Source: Pyrenochaeta sp. MPI-SDFR-AT-0127 (Eukaryota; Ascomycota; Dothideomycetes; Pleosporales; Cucurbitariaceae). Taken from it: 64,000 nucleotides of DNA. Positions within the stretch are counted from its first letter, which is position 1. Each line of letters opens with the position of its first letter. The notes under the pieces were generated by a model. It searched no databases. It was not told where the DNA came from and was given only the letters and a program-made list of their open reading frames with translations. Below are positions 54,207 through 64,000 of this stretch, one piece after another. The stretch is taken from contig JAGTJM010000057.1 of NCBI GenBank assembly GCA_020747015.1, positions 1 through 64,000 on the forward strand, given 5' to 3'. The position numbers were made by a program, and so were the translations under genes.

Positions 54207-55378
54207 ATGGCTTTCTCCTCGCTCAGGAGAATCGCTTTGGCAGTGCTCATCTCAAATGCAGCCGCTTCACCTGCGATCAAAGCACGAGGTGAACAGCCGC
54301 AATACTTCAAGGATCCATCAACTACACAGTACTGCACTTGGTACCACGACAATGCCGATAACTCGGTCGCATGTGCTGATATCCCTACCGTTTATGGCAT
54401 CAGTCAGGCGGATTGGCTGAGATGGGTAAGCAGATTGTAGTCCTTCTCCATCAATCTCGATTACTGATAGCTCTTCTGTAGAACCCTACTGTTGGCAGCA
54501 ACTGTGCCGGATACAACTCGTTCCAGTCCTACTGCGTGGAAGCATTTGGCGAGCAAACAGGTAGCCCCGTGCCAACACCAGGACCATCGGGCACTACCAA
54601 CACGCCTATTAAACCATCATCGACTGGAAATGGCATCACAACACCTGCTCCAACGCAGCCAGGCATGGTAAATAACTGCAATAAGTTCTACAAGGTAGTC
54701 GACGGCGACGGCTGTGACACAGTCTTATCTAAGAACGGTATCAGCTTCGCCGATTTCTACAAGTGGAATGCTGGTGTTGGTGATAACTGCCAAACTCTGT
54801 GGAAAGATACCTACTTTTGCGTCGGCGTCATCGGTTTCACGCCTACGCCTACGCCTACTACGCCTCCCAAGACTACCGCTGCATCGACCTCAAGAGCTCC
54901 AACGAACGGAGTCACTACACCTACACCAACTCAGCCTGGACTAGTAAGCAATTGCAACCGATTTTACTTCGCGAAAGTCGGAGAGTCGTGCGCGGACGTT
55001 TTGAAGAATAATGGCATCACACTGGCCGATTTCGCCAAGTGGAATACTGGTGTCGGCAGCAACTGTCAGAACATGTGGGGTGATACGTACCACTGCGTAC
55101 GAGTTATTGGGTTTACACCGCTGCCCTCGTCCACGGTGAAGCCGCCAGTCACGACAACGAAGCCCGGCAACGGAATCACGACACCAACACCTACGCAAGT
55201 TGGAATGGTGGGAAATTGCAACAAGTTCGAGTATGTTGACGAAAATGAGTATTGTTATGACATTACAATGAAGTATAAGATTACGCAGGAAAACTTCGTA
55301 AAGTGGAATCCGGCAGCAAAGAGCGACTGCAGCGGATTGTGGGCAAAGACGTATGCGTGTGTTGGCGTTATCTCGTGA
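54207..55378 (+). CDS. Secreted protein with four LysM-type modules
   Basis: Two exons, 54207-54425 and 54482-55378, joined over a 56-nt GT-AG intron; 371 residues. A signal peptide (SSLRRIALAVLISNAAA) is followed by a first, diverged module (QYCTWYHDNADNSVACADI and FQSYCVEAF). Three closely similar LysM modules follow, each with a CNKFY- or CNRFY-type start, an ISFADF/ITLADF helix, KWNAGVGDNCQ-type loop and TYFCVGVI-type end. They are separated by Thr/Pro-rich linkers that repeat TTPTPTQ. LysM proteins bind chitin; in plant pathogens they act as effectors that hide chitin, and next to subgroup C chitinases they are thought to protect self cell wall. The last module is the most diverged. Confidence 0.9.
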
Positions 55379-55934
55379 ACGAGGCGCGAAGTTATTCGCA
55401 GTAAGATAGAGAAACACTCAATGGAGGGTTTGATGAATTGAATCCTTTCTTGGTGTGCTATGGAACATGTTCTTGTAAAGCAGATATCCGCACAATTCAT
55501 CCCTCCATTTTAGTGTAACAGCTAACTATGTTTATTATTACATATTGCGATTACGCATGCAGTTAATATATTGTCGAAAGTTCCATGCATGATAAACGAT
55601 CGCGTCTCTGCTCTCAGCCTATACTCTGCCTATTTCCATGTCGTACTTTGGTAGCTCTACGGATTATGATCATTCACTTGTAGCCATATCGCCAGTAGTT
55701 TAATCAGCCTGCATCTCACACAATTCTATATCATCCTAAGAGTGCTTTTTCAACTGACAATTCATCTGTATCGACTCCTCTTTGCAGTTGTAGCTCCCAG
55801 TGAGTAGTGATAAGCCATGAGAAGGCACTCCTGCCCGCTCCTCATTCACTGCCCGCTTCTTTGCACACTGGATTATCTCACAAGGCCGGGCTGCTCTTCA
55901 TACTTTCCTAGACAATGCTTTTCAAGTGTATTTA
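55379..55934. other. Intergenic, no gene seen
   Basis: 556 bp between convergent genes; no recognisable feature. Confidence 0.4.
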
Positions 55935-56742
55935 TTAGATTATATCCACGTTCGCCTGGAATCTCGAGTCCTTGAATTGAAATCGTATGCGGACATCGAA
56001 TAGTACCATTCCATCAGCGCTTGAAAAATGTGGGGACTGCATCCCAGCGGACACTCCATGGTCTGATGTACCGGGGGTGGTCTGAGACTGCTGATCCTGC
56101 TCTGCCTGAGTCCATTCTTCATTCATACGTCTAACAGAATATCGTTGATTGGAAGGCACCTGGAGCGGTAGGAGAGAAAGGTCAGTGGAAAGCAAATTTG
56201 CCGCACTCTCGACTGAACCTGAATGCACCGGACCTTGGTCTAAACCGGTTTGTTCATATACTGAGTCTTTTTGTCCGTGGTACGCGTGAATAGATTCTTC
56301 GTGCGCTGGCAGGCCGAGATTGAGTGTACCAGAAAGCGCCTTTGGAAAAAGCAGGGAAGAACCGAGATCAGGCGCATCTTCCGGCATATGGAGATACTCT
56401 GGTGAATTAGGCGTGTTCTGTGTCTGGTGAAGATGAGGCATGTCTTGCAGAAGTTGAGTGTTATGGAGTGGTGGGACCTCAAGCTCGTCAAACGGTTCGT
56501 CTTCAGCCTCAAAATCTGAATGGCGATTAATGGCATCCTAATAGAGTCTTCCATTACTTACGTGGGATGACACGACTGAGTTCCTTCTCCACTTCAGACG
56601 TGGTAGCTCGGCCAGCTTTTGCGAGAAGACGGGCTTCTCTGCGCTTCTTCGCACGATTCTTCTTACTCTTAAGCTTGTTCGCTGCATTCCTGCGTTCTTT
56701 CTTTGCAGCGGCTCTCGCAGCTTTCTCTTCATCGATGAGCCC
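55935..56742 (-). CDS. Hypothetical protein, 3' exons only (5' end not resolved)
   Basis: Two exons join in phase: 56742-56562 and 56515-55935 across a 46-nt GT-AG intron. The first is strongly basic with many Lys/Arg/Ala (AAKKERRNAANKLKSKKNR), the character of a nuclear or nucleic-acid-binding helix. The second is acidic and Gln/Ser-rich (DEPFDELEVPPL onward) and ends in a short beta-like stretch (LFDVRIRFQF). A branch-site-like sequence and TTTAG acceptor precede 56742, so at least one more exon lies upstream, but I could not find a convincing start. The basic-then-acidic layout could suit a transcription-related protein; that is speculation. Confidence 0.45.
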
Positions 56743-57399
56743 CTAAATCATATTATTAATTAGCATATATCAGTTGAACTCTCAAAGAAAACGTAGTGGA
56801 GATAGAACTGGGCGCGAAGTGAAGTTGTGAGGGTTTCGGCTTTGGTGCAAGATGGAATCCAATTCCCCAAACACTATCGTGCGTCTTCAATTTTAAAGGA
56901 GCCCGTCTGTCTTCGATTCCCAAAGGGTATCATCCAATTTTGACTCTAAATTGTGGGCGGTCACCGTAGTTTCTGCCCAAGCACTCGAGTGCAACTCGAC
57001 AAGTTCGTCCTTTGTTTTTGAAGAAGAGGAAGAGTGGATATCAGGATGAAAAGGAAGTGCCGGACAGTACTTACGTTTCTGTCAATTGGTCAGCTACTAT
57101 ACAGTCACTACACTGGCTATACGTACGGATCCATGGTGGAGTGTTGTCGCACCCAAGAGTGATTGTATGCAGCGTGGATGTGGTCAGACGAAGTGGATTT
57201 GCAGATTGAATGGGTCTATAGTATGAGAAAAGAAATGTTTGGTGGCCACGAAACATGTTGAGGTGGGGTCGCTGGACGTGGAAAGAACGTTCATGAGGCT
57301 GTGTTGTTGAACTGTCAGCCACAGAAGGAGCGCCTTGGAGAAACGAATGATTACGACAAGCATGTTCATGTGCGTTGGAAAGTGCTTACACCAATTTAA
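56743..57399. other. Unresolved 5' region of the hypothetical gene, no clear exon
   Basis: 657 bp. A frame around 56880-57060 (minus) reads protein-like with a Ser-rich run, but contains no start codon and no clean splice donor. Confidence 0.35.
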
Positions 57400-58644
57400 T
57401 TACACGTACCTGATGTATTCGTGGTTGATGAGTGCATTATAGAGGGTAGTCGACTCCGGCACATCCATGCGAGTATGGAGATGCCAATTGGTTCGATAGT
57501 TCGCGATTCGTCTCCTGCTGTAGTAGCTGAGTTGAATAGCTCGCATCCCACCATGTCGATAGATTTTTGGATTTGAGACGGAAATTGGGATGGGGTTGAT
57601 TCTAAAAGGCCCTTTCGTGGGCTGTGGCTGGACCGTATTGGCACCGTTCTTGACGAGAGGCACATCGCGCCATGCGAGATGCAAGGGCACCACACCAGGT
57701 GGATCAGCGGAGACCAGCTCCCAGAAGATGTGGACACAGTCCAGGAGAACAATACGAGCAAAGAGAGACAAGAGTGTGGTGTACAGATAAGGGATTTTGT
57801 TGCGTGAACGGAGACATCGCTATCGATTCGAGTGCCAAGACCCCGGTTTACAACTAGAACATTCTTCCACTTCAATGCCAAAGGCGCTGCGACCAATTAA
57901 ACAGTATCTCGAGAACTAACCGTACTCGACTAGAGCTCGCTAGATAAGATCCACGCACCATGCTCCAACCCATCCCAGACTGCGTGCCGCACACTCCATA
58001 CAATTCCAAGCCACATTTAGGCTTCCTATCAATCAATGCCTTCTTCGATGTCTCCCGCCCCCAAAGCCAATATCCCGAACCAGGTCGAGAACAATAAAGA
58101 ACCATAGAGTCTTGATGTGATTCCACGCCCACAATTTTGTACTCCGAGGTGTAATCGCCCATCCCACCGCCCAAAGTGCCGTCACAGCACTAAAGACAAT
58201 TATCCGTCGTAGATACTCCATACGTCCGAATTCTGCCACGAAGAGAAGCCCAATCTCGGCAGCCATGTAGGTCCAGTAGCTCGAGGGGTGATAGTAGGCC
58301 ACGAATTCGGCATTGGCTTCGGATTTTTGGCGAGAACCTCCCATACGGCCGTTGGAGATGTAACTGTCACTTCCTCTGGCAAACGGATTTGGGATGGCGA
58401 TGGAAACAGGATAGCTTAAGCCTGCTAAGGCGAATTGAAAATAGAGGGCGCATATCAGGGCTATACCGGCGACGAAACGATCGAGGAGAAAGGCACCTTC
58501 GATCTCGCCGACAACCCATGCAATTGGAGTAAATGGAACAGCAGACGTATAAAGCAAGATAATTACTGCGATCGAGGCGATGCGGCGAAGAAGAATTGAC
58601 GATGTTGGTGTGGGCGGTGGAGGAGAATAGTGAGTTTGCGTCAT
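57400..58644 (-). CDS. Multi-pass membrane protein, possibly wax-synthase-like acyltransferase; exon structure uncertain
   Basis: From the ATG at 58644 a clean frame runs to 58033 (203 codons). It has about five hydrophobic segments (ASIAVIILLYTSAVPF, FVAGIALICALYFQFALAGL, YMAAEIGLLFVA, FSAVTALWAVGWAI and TLWFFIVLDLV). The last is followed by VRDIGFG, which faintly resembles the RGIGW element of fungal MBOAT-like wax synthases. A second frame (57771-57400) has a further hydrophobic segment (TTLLSLFARIVLLDCVHIFWELV), also fitting that family. The joining introns between 58033 and 57800 could not be resolved, so this is either one multi-exon gene with an unreadable middle or a shorter gene plus remnants. 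The family call is weak. Confidence 0.38.
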
Positions 58645-60967
58645 GATGGACAGTCGCGGTCTGAACTCTTCTCGAGCCGATATCGAATGCAAGGAAAATA
58701 GGACTTTACTCCCAGTTGAAACAATGTAATGCAGAAGGTTGAGTTCGAAGAAGAGAAACGCTGCCCACGGGGTGCTGCCTAATATCTGACCGAACTGTAC
58801 CGCACGTGCATGTGGGGGCGCCTTCAGGTTGAGACACGATCATAAATTTAGCCATATCTCTCTCCGTTTTCCCATCCCAGATTTTAGGATTTCGCTTTTT
58901 GATCCTGCGAAATGGATACGAGCCCCTCCGGTGAGTGGTTGTGACGCCAAGGTCATAGCTCAGGCATGGAAGTACCTTGAAACGTCTGGTTAAATACACA
59001 ATTTAGCGGCTAGGCTACCAACAAATTTTTCGAGAAACGGTACATTTCCCGTGTCACTCAATCATTCAGTTATTAAAGAATGTCACAAAACAAGCCCTGT
59101 TGCCAAACTAAATTAAGCCTTCTTTTGGACGTCCAAGTCACCCGAGGGTGTGTACCTCTCGATCTATATTTAGGTCGATCATATCACTCACACTCTTCGT
59201 ATATTATTTCCATCCTTTGCAATAATGTACACTTTTGTCGTGTTGTTCTTTCATATGTTGGAGGCATTTTGTATGAAGCTTGCAAATAAGATTCACCTCT
59301 CGTAACTCCAACACCACCCAGCATATGCCTATGCGAACAGGAAAAGGATTGACTATCAAAGCCTGATGCTTTTATGGCAATGTATGAGTTCTGACGGATT
59401 TGAGGGTTGTGTCGCGCTAGGAATGTCACTCAATGCCAGGCCAATCGGCGAGGCCTTCCGCTATTTCTGGCCCCCACCTGGGTCGCATTAGAAGATCAAC
59501 TCAAAGCGGCTAGGAGGGTGAACGCCACATCACAAGTCAACCAGAAGTATCAAATGTCTTAAGTAAAAACGTCTTTAGAAGAAGAACTAGAACGGGGATG
59601 AGCCCTTGGGGGTTTCTTTGCATGCTCGTCACCATTGCGTGGAATTTGTCTTCGATCTATGCATAAAGTCAGTCGCATACATATTGGTCTAGGCATGTAA
59701 TTCTCCATATGATGATCGTAATCAATAGCCTTACAAGTGGTACTAGTAAGCACGCTTATAGAGGTCACTTTACTTCTGCACATACGCGAAATATAAATCG
59801 AGCAATGCTAATTTGATAACATAGTGAGCAAATATTGGGATGTTGGGACGTAGATTCTGCATAGTTATTATTAGCATTTCGAAGAACTGCAGCGATGCAC
59901 AATGGTGTAGAAGATAAATTTCCAGATTCGGTGATATTGTGAGGCCAGGAGGAAAACAGCCAACGCGAGATCTGTGTGAAACCATGTTGTCCCGCTATTG
60001 TGTATCCTTCCTGGGATATATTTGCAAGCGATAAATGGCATCCCATGAACCCCCAAAGCAATTAAGGGCATACAATAGAAGCTGCTTTTGCATATGAGAT
60101 TCGTCAAAGTTGCTCAGTATATCATTAAGCATAGTAAATTCGAACTAGAACAAAACAGTAACACGGGCTCTCGTGAGATGAGCAGACACTCAAGAGTAGG
60201 AAGATTGTATGTTAGGTGCTATCGTTTCGAAGTCACCGATACAACATAATCAATTGGCGTATCATCCATCTCACTCGGGCACAAACCAATTGGTGAGGCA
60301 GGCTACAATATGTCAGACAAATGAGAACAAAACTGACACTCACAATGTTATATCACAATACATCATTATGAGATGTTCGACAACAAAGCACAGTGGACGC
60401 AGCGAAACTTACAGATATCTATTGAACGCTAGAATCTGTCTTTGCTTCGCCGGATCTCACAATGTAACCTAACTGCTATCGAACGAGGCCCATTCACTTG
60501 TGTAGCGGCATTTGAAAGACTGCATTTTAAAGAGCAATGGATCATGACGCGTGAATCCCATCTCATTATTGATCAAATGATCCTAACAAGAATCTTGACA
60601 ACGATGCCATACTGTTTTCTTACTCATTGTGGAGCTCGATGCAGTCTTCGTGCACACGAAGCTGGTCTTGCCAAGCGTGGTTGTGGCTGAGCGGAAAGCG
60701 GGGGCTGTTAGCCTGAAATTTGGGGCAAGGCAACAACACCACATCCGCCCTTTCGATCGCCGCCCTTTGACATTGCTTCAGATGTCTCAGAAGTGTGATC
60801 TGCGGAGTTCCATGACTTTCTCTCTCTATGTGTTTGGCGGTCTCCTGACTCAGGGCTTTCATTCAGCGCTGCACAGTCATTCCTTGTAGAGTCACACCTA
60901 CATTTCTCACTTATATATATCACCCGCCTTTCAGCATCTCTACTCAGATAGGAATTTGAAATCAATC
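58645..60967. other. Gene-poor stretch of 2.3 kb
   Basis: Short overlapping frames on both strands (for example 59765-60061 minus) show no motif. The last few hundred bases are the promoter and 5' UTR of the LRR gene, with TATATATA at about 60914. Confidence 0.4.
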
Positions 60968-63033
60968 ATGGCATCTGCTACTAATATGGCCAATATAATT
61001 GGCTCTAAACCTTCGATCTCTCTCGACAACGACACTGCTAAGGCTGAATTACTTCAGCGTGCTCAAAACTGGGCGACGAAGTTACAACACCAGCTGCGTC
61101 TTATTGCTTCATTTCCGGATATCGAGGCAGTTCCATCATCTATCACTATAGATGAAGAAGTTCTTGATGCACCCCGCCGAAGGGCCGCCGATTCAGGCGC
61201 TGCGCAGCTTGCAAACCAGATTGCAAAGCTCATGTATCCTCCAGTAGATAATGCGTCACCGTTTTCCATCATACAATACGAAAAAGATCTGGTTCGACTT
61301 CGCAAGTTAGTCATCCTACAGCGAAAACGTACAATTGACGACAACACGAAGCGGAAAGAGTTGATGAGCTGGGCACCCCGAATCATCAAGCAGGGAGCGT
61401 GGAATCCATCCACAGACCCAGTCTCAGCCAACGGCGCGTCTAGTCTGCCCATGCCTGTCGAAATCGCAGATCCCGAGTCATTGGCCCCATTTTTCCAACA
61501 TATCGCCCTTGGCGGTAACGTCGCCAAAACCTCAACTGTCCATGGCGACGAGGCCGTTGAGATCGAGGAGCCGTACTATAACATACCATCTCTTGAATTT
61601 GAGAAAGGTGTCATGTACTCCGACAATCGTATGGATCTGTGCAAAATGGTGCTCGGCCCAAACAACATTGGTGCGCTCATGGAGAGCTTGAGGACGAATG
61701 ACTTCGTCACACACTTCTTGCTCGGCAATAATATCATTGGCCCCCATGGCGCCAATTGCATCGTCGACTTCCTTAAAGAGTTTCCAAATCGTATGGATAC
61801 CTGGTACTTAGCGGGAAATTGTATCGATGCAGCTAGCTTTGGTCTCCTCGTGGAGGAATGGGTGAAGAGCACTTCGGTTACGAATATTTGGCTGAAACGA
61901 AACCCACTCGGGCCAACATCTGCCGATGATATCTTCAGGCTTATCAAGCAAACTGCAAACCTGAGGACGCTAGATCTTGATCAAACCGAGCTTGGTGATG
62001 CCGGGGTTGCAAAGCTTTTCACGGCTCTTGCTCGCTACGATAAGCCGGTTGCTCTTCGACACATCTACCTCAATGCTGTCGGGATCGGAGCCAAAGGCGC
62101 TGCGGCAATTGCGAAATATCTGGCATCGCCACATTGCACTCTTGATGCGCTGTATGCTACAAACAACCCCTTGGGCAACGATGGCGTCACAGCCCTCGCG
62201 GTCGGTGTGAAGGACAATAAATCACTGTCTCGCTTGACTCTTGCCTCTGTTGGTGTAAGCGATGATGGTGTTATTGCTCTCTGCGAGGCGCTTGAGCGCC
62301 ACCCGAACCTGACCACGCTCGATATCGGGCAGAGCTATGCGACTGAGGACCTTGGTTCGCGGTAAGTTAATCCCCAGCTTGACGTCTCCTGGACGCCATT
62401 GATGCACAATTCAGCATCCTCTCATAATCTACAGAACTTCTGAAAGACATCTTAATGAAGTGCAAATTACTAACAAGAGCTAGGTATAACTGGATCACCG
62501 ATCGCTCCGCCTTTGCCCTCCACAACTTTGTCGCATGCTCTCCCCAATTAGCCTACCTCAACATAGCACAAAGCGCAATGACTCACCTCGGACTATCCAC
62601 AACCCTCGATGCTGTGAAGTCGTCCGCGACACTTCTCTTCTACCGCGCATCTACGATCTGGCCACAGTCGCGACAGGCAGCTGCCGTTCATGCAGGTCAG
62701 ACGCACATTAAGCTCGCCGAGGCCGCACACGCAACTCTCCTCAGGAATATCAAAGCAGTGCATGGGGCAGATACAACGTATGACGGCTTCATGAATGAGC
62801 ACAAACGCTGGTTGGTAAATGACAAGATGGATGTTCGGAAAATTGATTCAGTGTATCGAAATCGCGATGCTGGGCTGGCACGCAGGGGGCTCAAGAAATT
62901 GGATAAGTGGTGGGATGAGGAAGATCAAACCTTGAAGGAGGTTATGGGCGCTGTGGGACCAGTTTGCATGCGGCGGAAGCAGAAGTTAGCTGTTGAGGGT
63001 GCCGTTGGGCCAACGTGCACTCTGAAGAAGTAA
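60968..63033 (+). CDS. Leucine-rich-repeat (ribonuclease-inhibitor-like) protein
   Basis: Two exons, 60968-62361 and 62484-63033, across a 122-nt intron (GTAAGT to CTAG) in phase; 647 residues. The N-terminal 200 residues are helical without a known domain. From about 240, RI-type LRRs follow with the spacing LxxLxLxxNxIGxxGAxxI: FLLGNNIIGPHGANCI, WLKRNPLGPTSADDI, LDLDQTELGDAGV and YATNNPLGNDGVTAL. There is no NACHT or NB-ARC ATPase domain, so it is not a full NLR. The C-terminus is basic and ends with two similar GAVGP blocks. RI-like LRRs are protein-binding scaffolds; the partner is unknown. The TTG upstream of the first ATG is ignored. Confidence 0.82.
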
Positions 63034-63360
63034 CAATAATAAGTATAGCTCAAGGATCGTTAGATTGCGAGTACGCTATCGAAGAGAACGAAGCTATGTT
63101 AGTGACTAGCTAGTCAAGATCGCTATTAGGTAGAACATTGAGTGTCGCTATCATCCGTGGCTAATGGTGCCTTTCCACACCGTACTACAGCAAAATAAAA
63201 TGCTAAACAAAAGACCTGAGGAAAATATGCAACACGAATACTGGATATCTCCGCAGCGCTATCTATTGAAAGTCAGTCCAGCTGACACCAGCCTCAAAAT
63301 GCGATTTATGAATCTTACCCTGAAATTGTACAAAGGCCACCGCTCATTGATACCATACGT
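63034..63360. other. Convergent 3' region, 327 bp
   Basis: 3' ends of the LRR gene and the right-edge gene; nothing else seen. Confidence 0.4.
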
Positions 63361-64000
63361 TCAAATGACATCCCAAAAGCCCCTACGAAGTGGATTTCTT
63401 CCTTCATACTGATCACCACGCTGCCCGCTGGTCCCCGAAGCGGTAGATCTCTCAGAATGTTCATCAGTTGGTTCGTCTCCATCATTGATGCTCAACTGAG
63501 ATTGCACATATCCTGGGAAGGTATTCAGAAACTCGTGTATATTTCCAGCATGCTCGTAGTCGCTACGCAGACACTGGACTGTATAATGTACGCCGGCGAG
63601 GAAATGATGTTCCGGCCCTGCATTGGCCTCAATATTGGGCAGCGGAGTGAGGCGCGGGTTGTTACTTGGGTGGACGTCTTGGATGAATGACGAGGGGCGT
63701 GTACTAATGTGAACGGGCTGGTTGCTCCATAGCATCTTCGAAAATTTTAGGAGGGGCCCTTGGTAATTTTTGGGGGCTTGTTGATTACCGTCAATGGTGG
63801 TGTGGGTGCATTCGAAAGAAGTGTTGCTCGTGGGGGTGCTATTGACAGGCGTAGAGCTGGTGGGCATTGCAGGAGCCATTGCAGCACTGTTGGCGCCAAT
63901 GGGATGGGAGACATTGCGAGGAGTTGAATAATAAATATCAAGCAGCGTTTCGGCAGCCTCCCGCTGCTCAATGTAGTCTTTGATTGCCGCGAATTCGGCA
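63361..64000 (-). CDS. Hypothetical protein, C-terminal part (5' end outside window)
   Basis: The frame is open from the right edge to a stop at 63361, about 212 residues. The start lies outside; the ATG at 63879 is internal. The visible part begins with a short helix (IKDYIEQREAAETLLDIYY), then Ser/Thr/Pro-rich, probably disordered sequence, a patch with HHFLAGVHYTVQCLRSDYEH, and a polar C-terminus ending RRGFWDVI. I recognise no domain. Low complexity of this type is common in fungal regulatory proteins. Confidence 0.5.
   Translation of the reverse strand, partial: AEFAAIKDYIEQREAAETLLDIYYSTPRNVSHPIGANSAAMAPAMPTSSTPVNSTPTSNTSFECTHTTIDGNQQAPKNYQGPLLKFSKMLWSNQPVHISTRPSSFIQDVHPSNNPRLTPLPNIEANAGPEHHFLAGVHYTVQCLRSDYEHAGNIHEFLNTFPGYVQSQLSINDGDEPTDEHSERSTASGTSGQRGDQYEGRNPLRRGFWDVI

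Noticed and set aside
1..64000. tRNA, rRNA and CRISPR features
   Set aside because: I found no cloverleaf-like sequence with a T-loop motif, no rRNA, and no regularly spaced repeats; CRISPR is not expected in a fungus.

Overview
The window is nuclear DNA from a filamentous ascomycete (Pezizomycotina, probably Dothideomycetes). The evidence is short GT-AG introns of about 45-120 nt, HET-domain genes, LysM/CBM18 secreted proteins, a Fot1/pogo-type transposon, and AT-rich tracts and stop codons that look like repeat-induced point mutation (RIP). All coordinates and exon joins were read by eye; no database search was run.

Layout. 1-8.7 kb is accessory DNA: the end of a HET-domain gene, a RIP-degraded long inverted repeat, an intact DD35D transposon with perfect 63-bp terminal repeats inside AT-rich DNA, a small secreted But2-like protein, and a decayed HET gene. 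9.5-16.2 kb is nearly empty apart from one small membrane protein and one doubtful ORF. 16.3-20.8 kb holds a candidate isocyanide locus: an isocyanide synthase fused to a TauD-type dioxygenase, followed on the same strand by a second Fe(II)/2-oxoglutarate oxygenase. An intact secreted M28 peptidase follows at 21.2-23.7 kb, then a SET/TPR pseudogene. 26.6-38.3 kb contains a membrane protein, an F-box-like protein and a conserved housekeeping block: LSM8 (U6 snRNP), a PITH protein, VPS20 (ESCRT-III) and RIX7 (60S assembly AAA-ATPase), with VPS20 and RIX7 sharing a 201-bp divergent promoter.

38-55 kb is the most striking part. A CBM18 chitin-binding gene has been inactivated by RIP-type changes. 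An AAA-ATPase and an F-box protein follow. Then comes a 7-exon gene encoding one 1325-residue secreted precursor: a NucA/NucB-type nuclease domain, a linker with dibasic sites, two chitin-binding modules, a GH18 chitinase, a long proline-rich stretch and a Cys-rich C-terminal module. It is divergent from two secreted chitin-binding genes, one LysM plus three CBM18 and one with four LysM modules. The layout resembles killer-toxin-like subgroup C chitinase/LysM loci, and the nuclease-chitinase fusion is my main candidate for an under-described system.

55-64 kb holds an incompletely modelled basic/acidic protein, a multi-pass membrane protein, a large leucine-rich-repeat protein and a partial gene running off the right edge.
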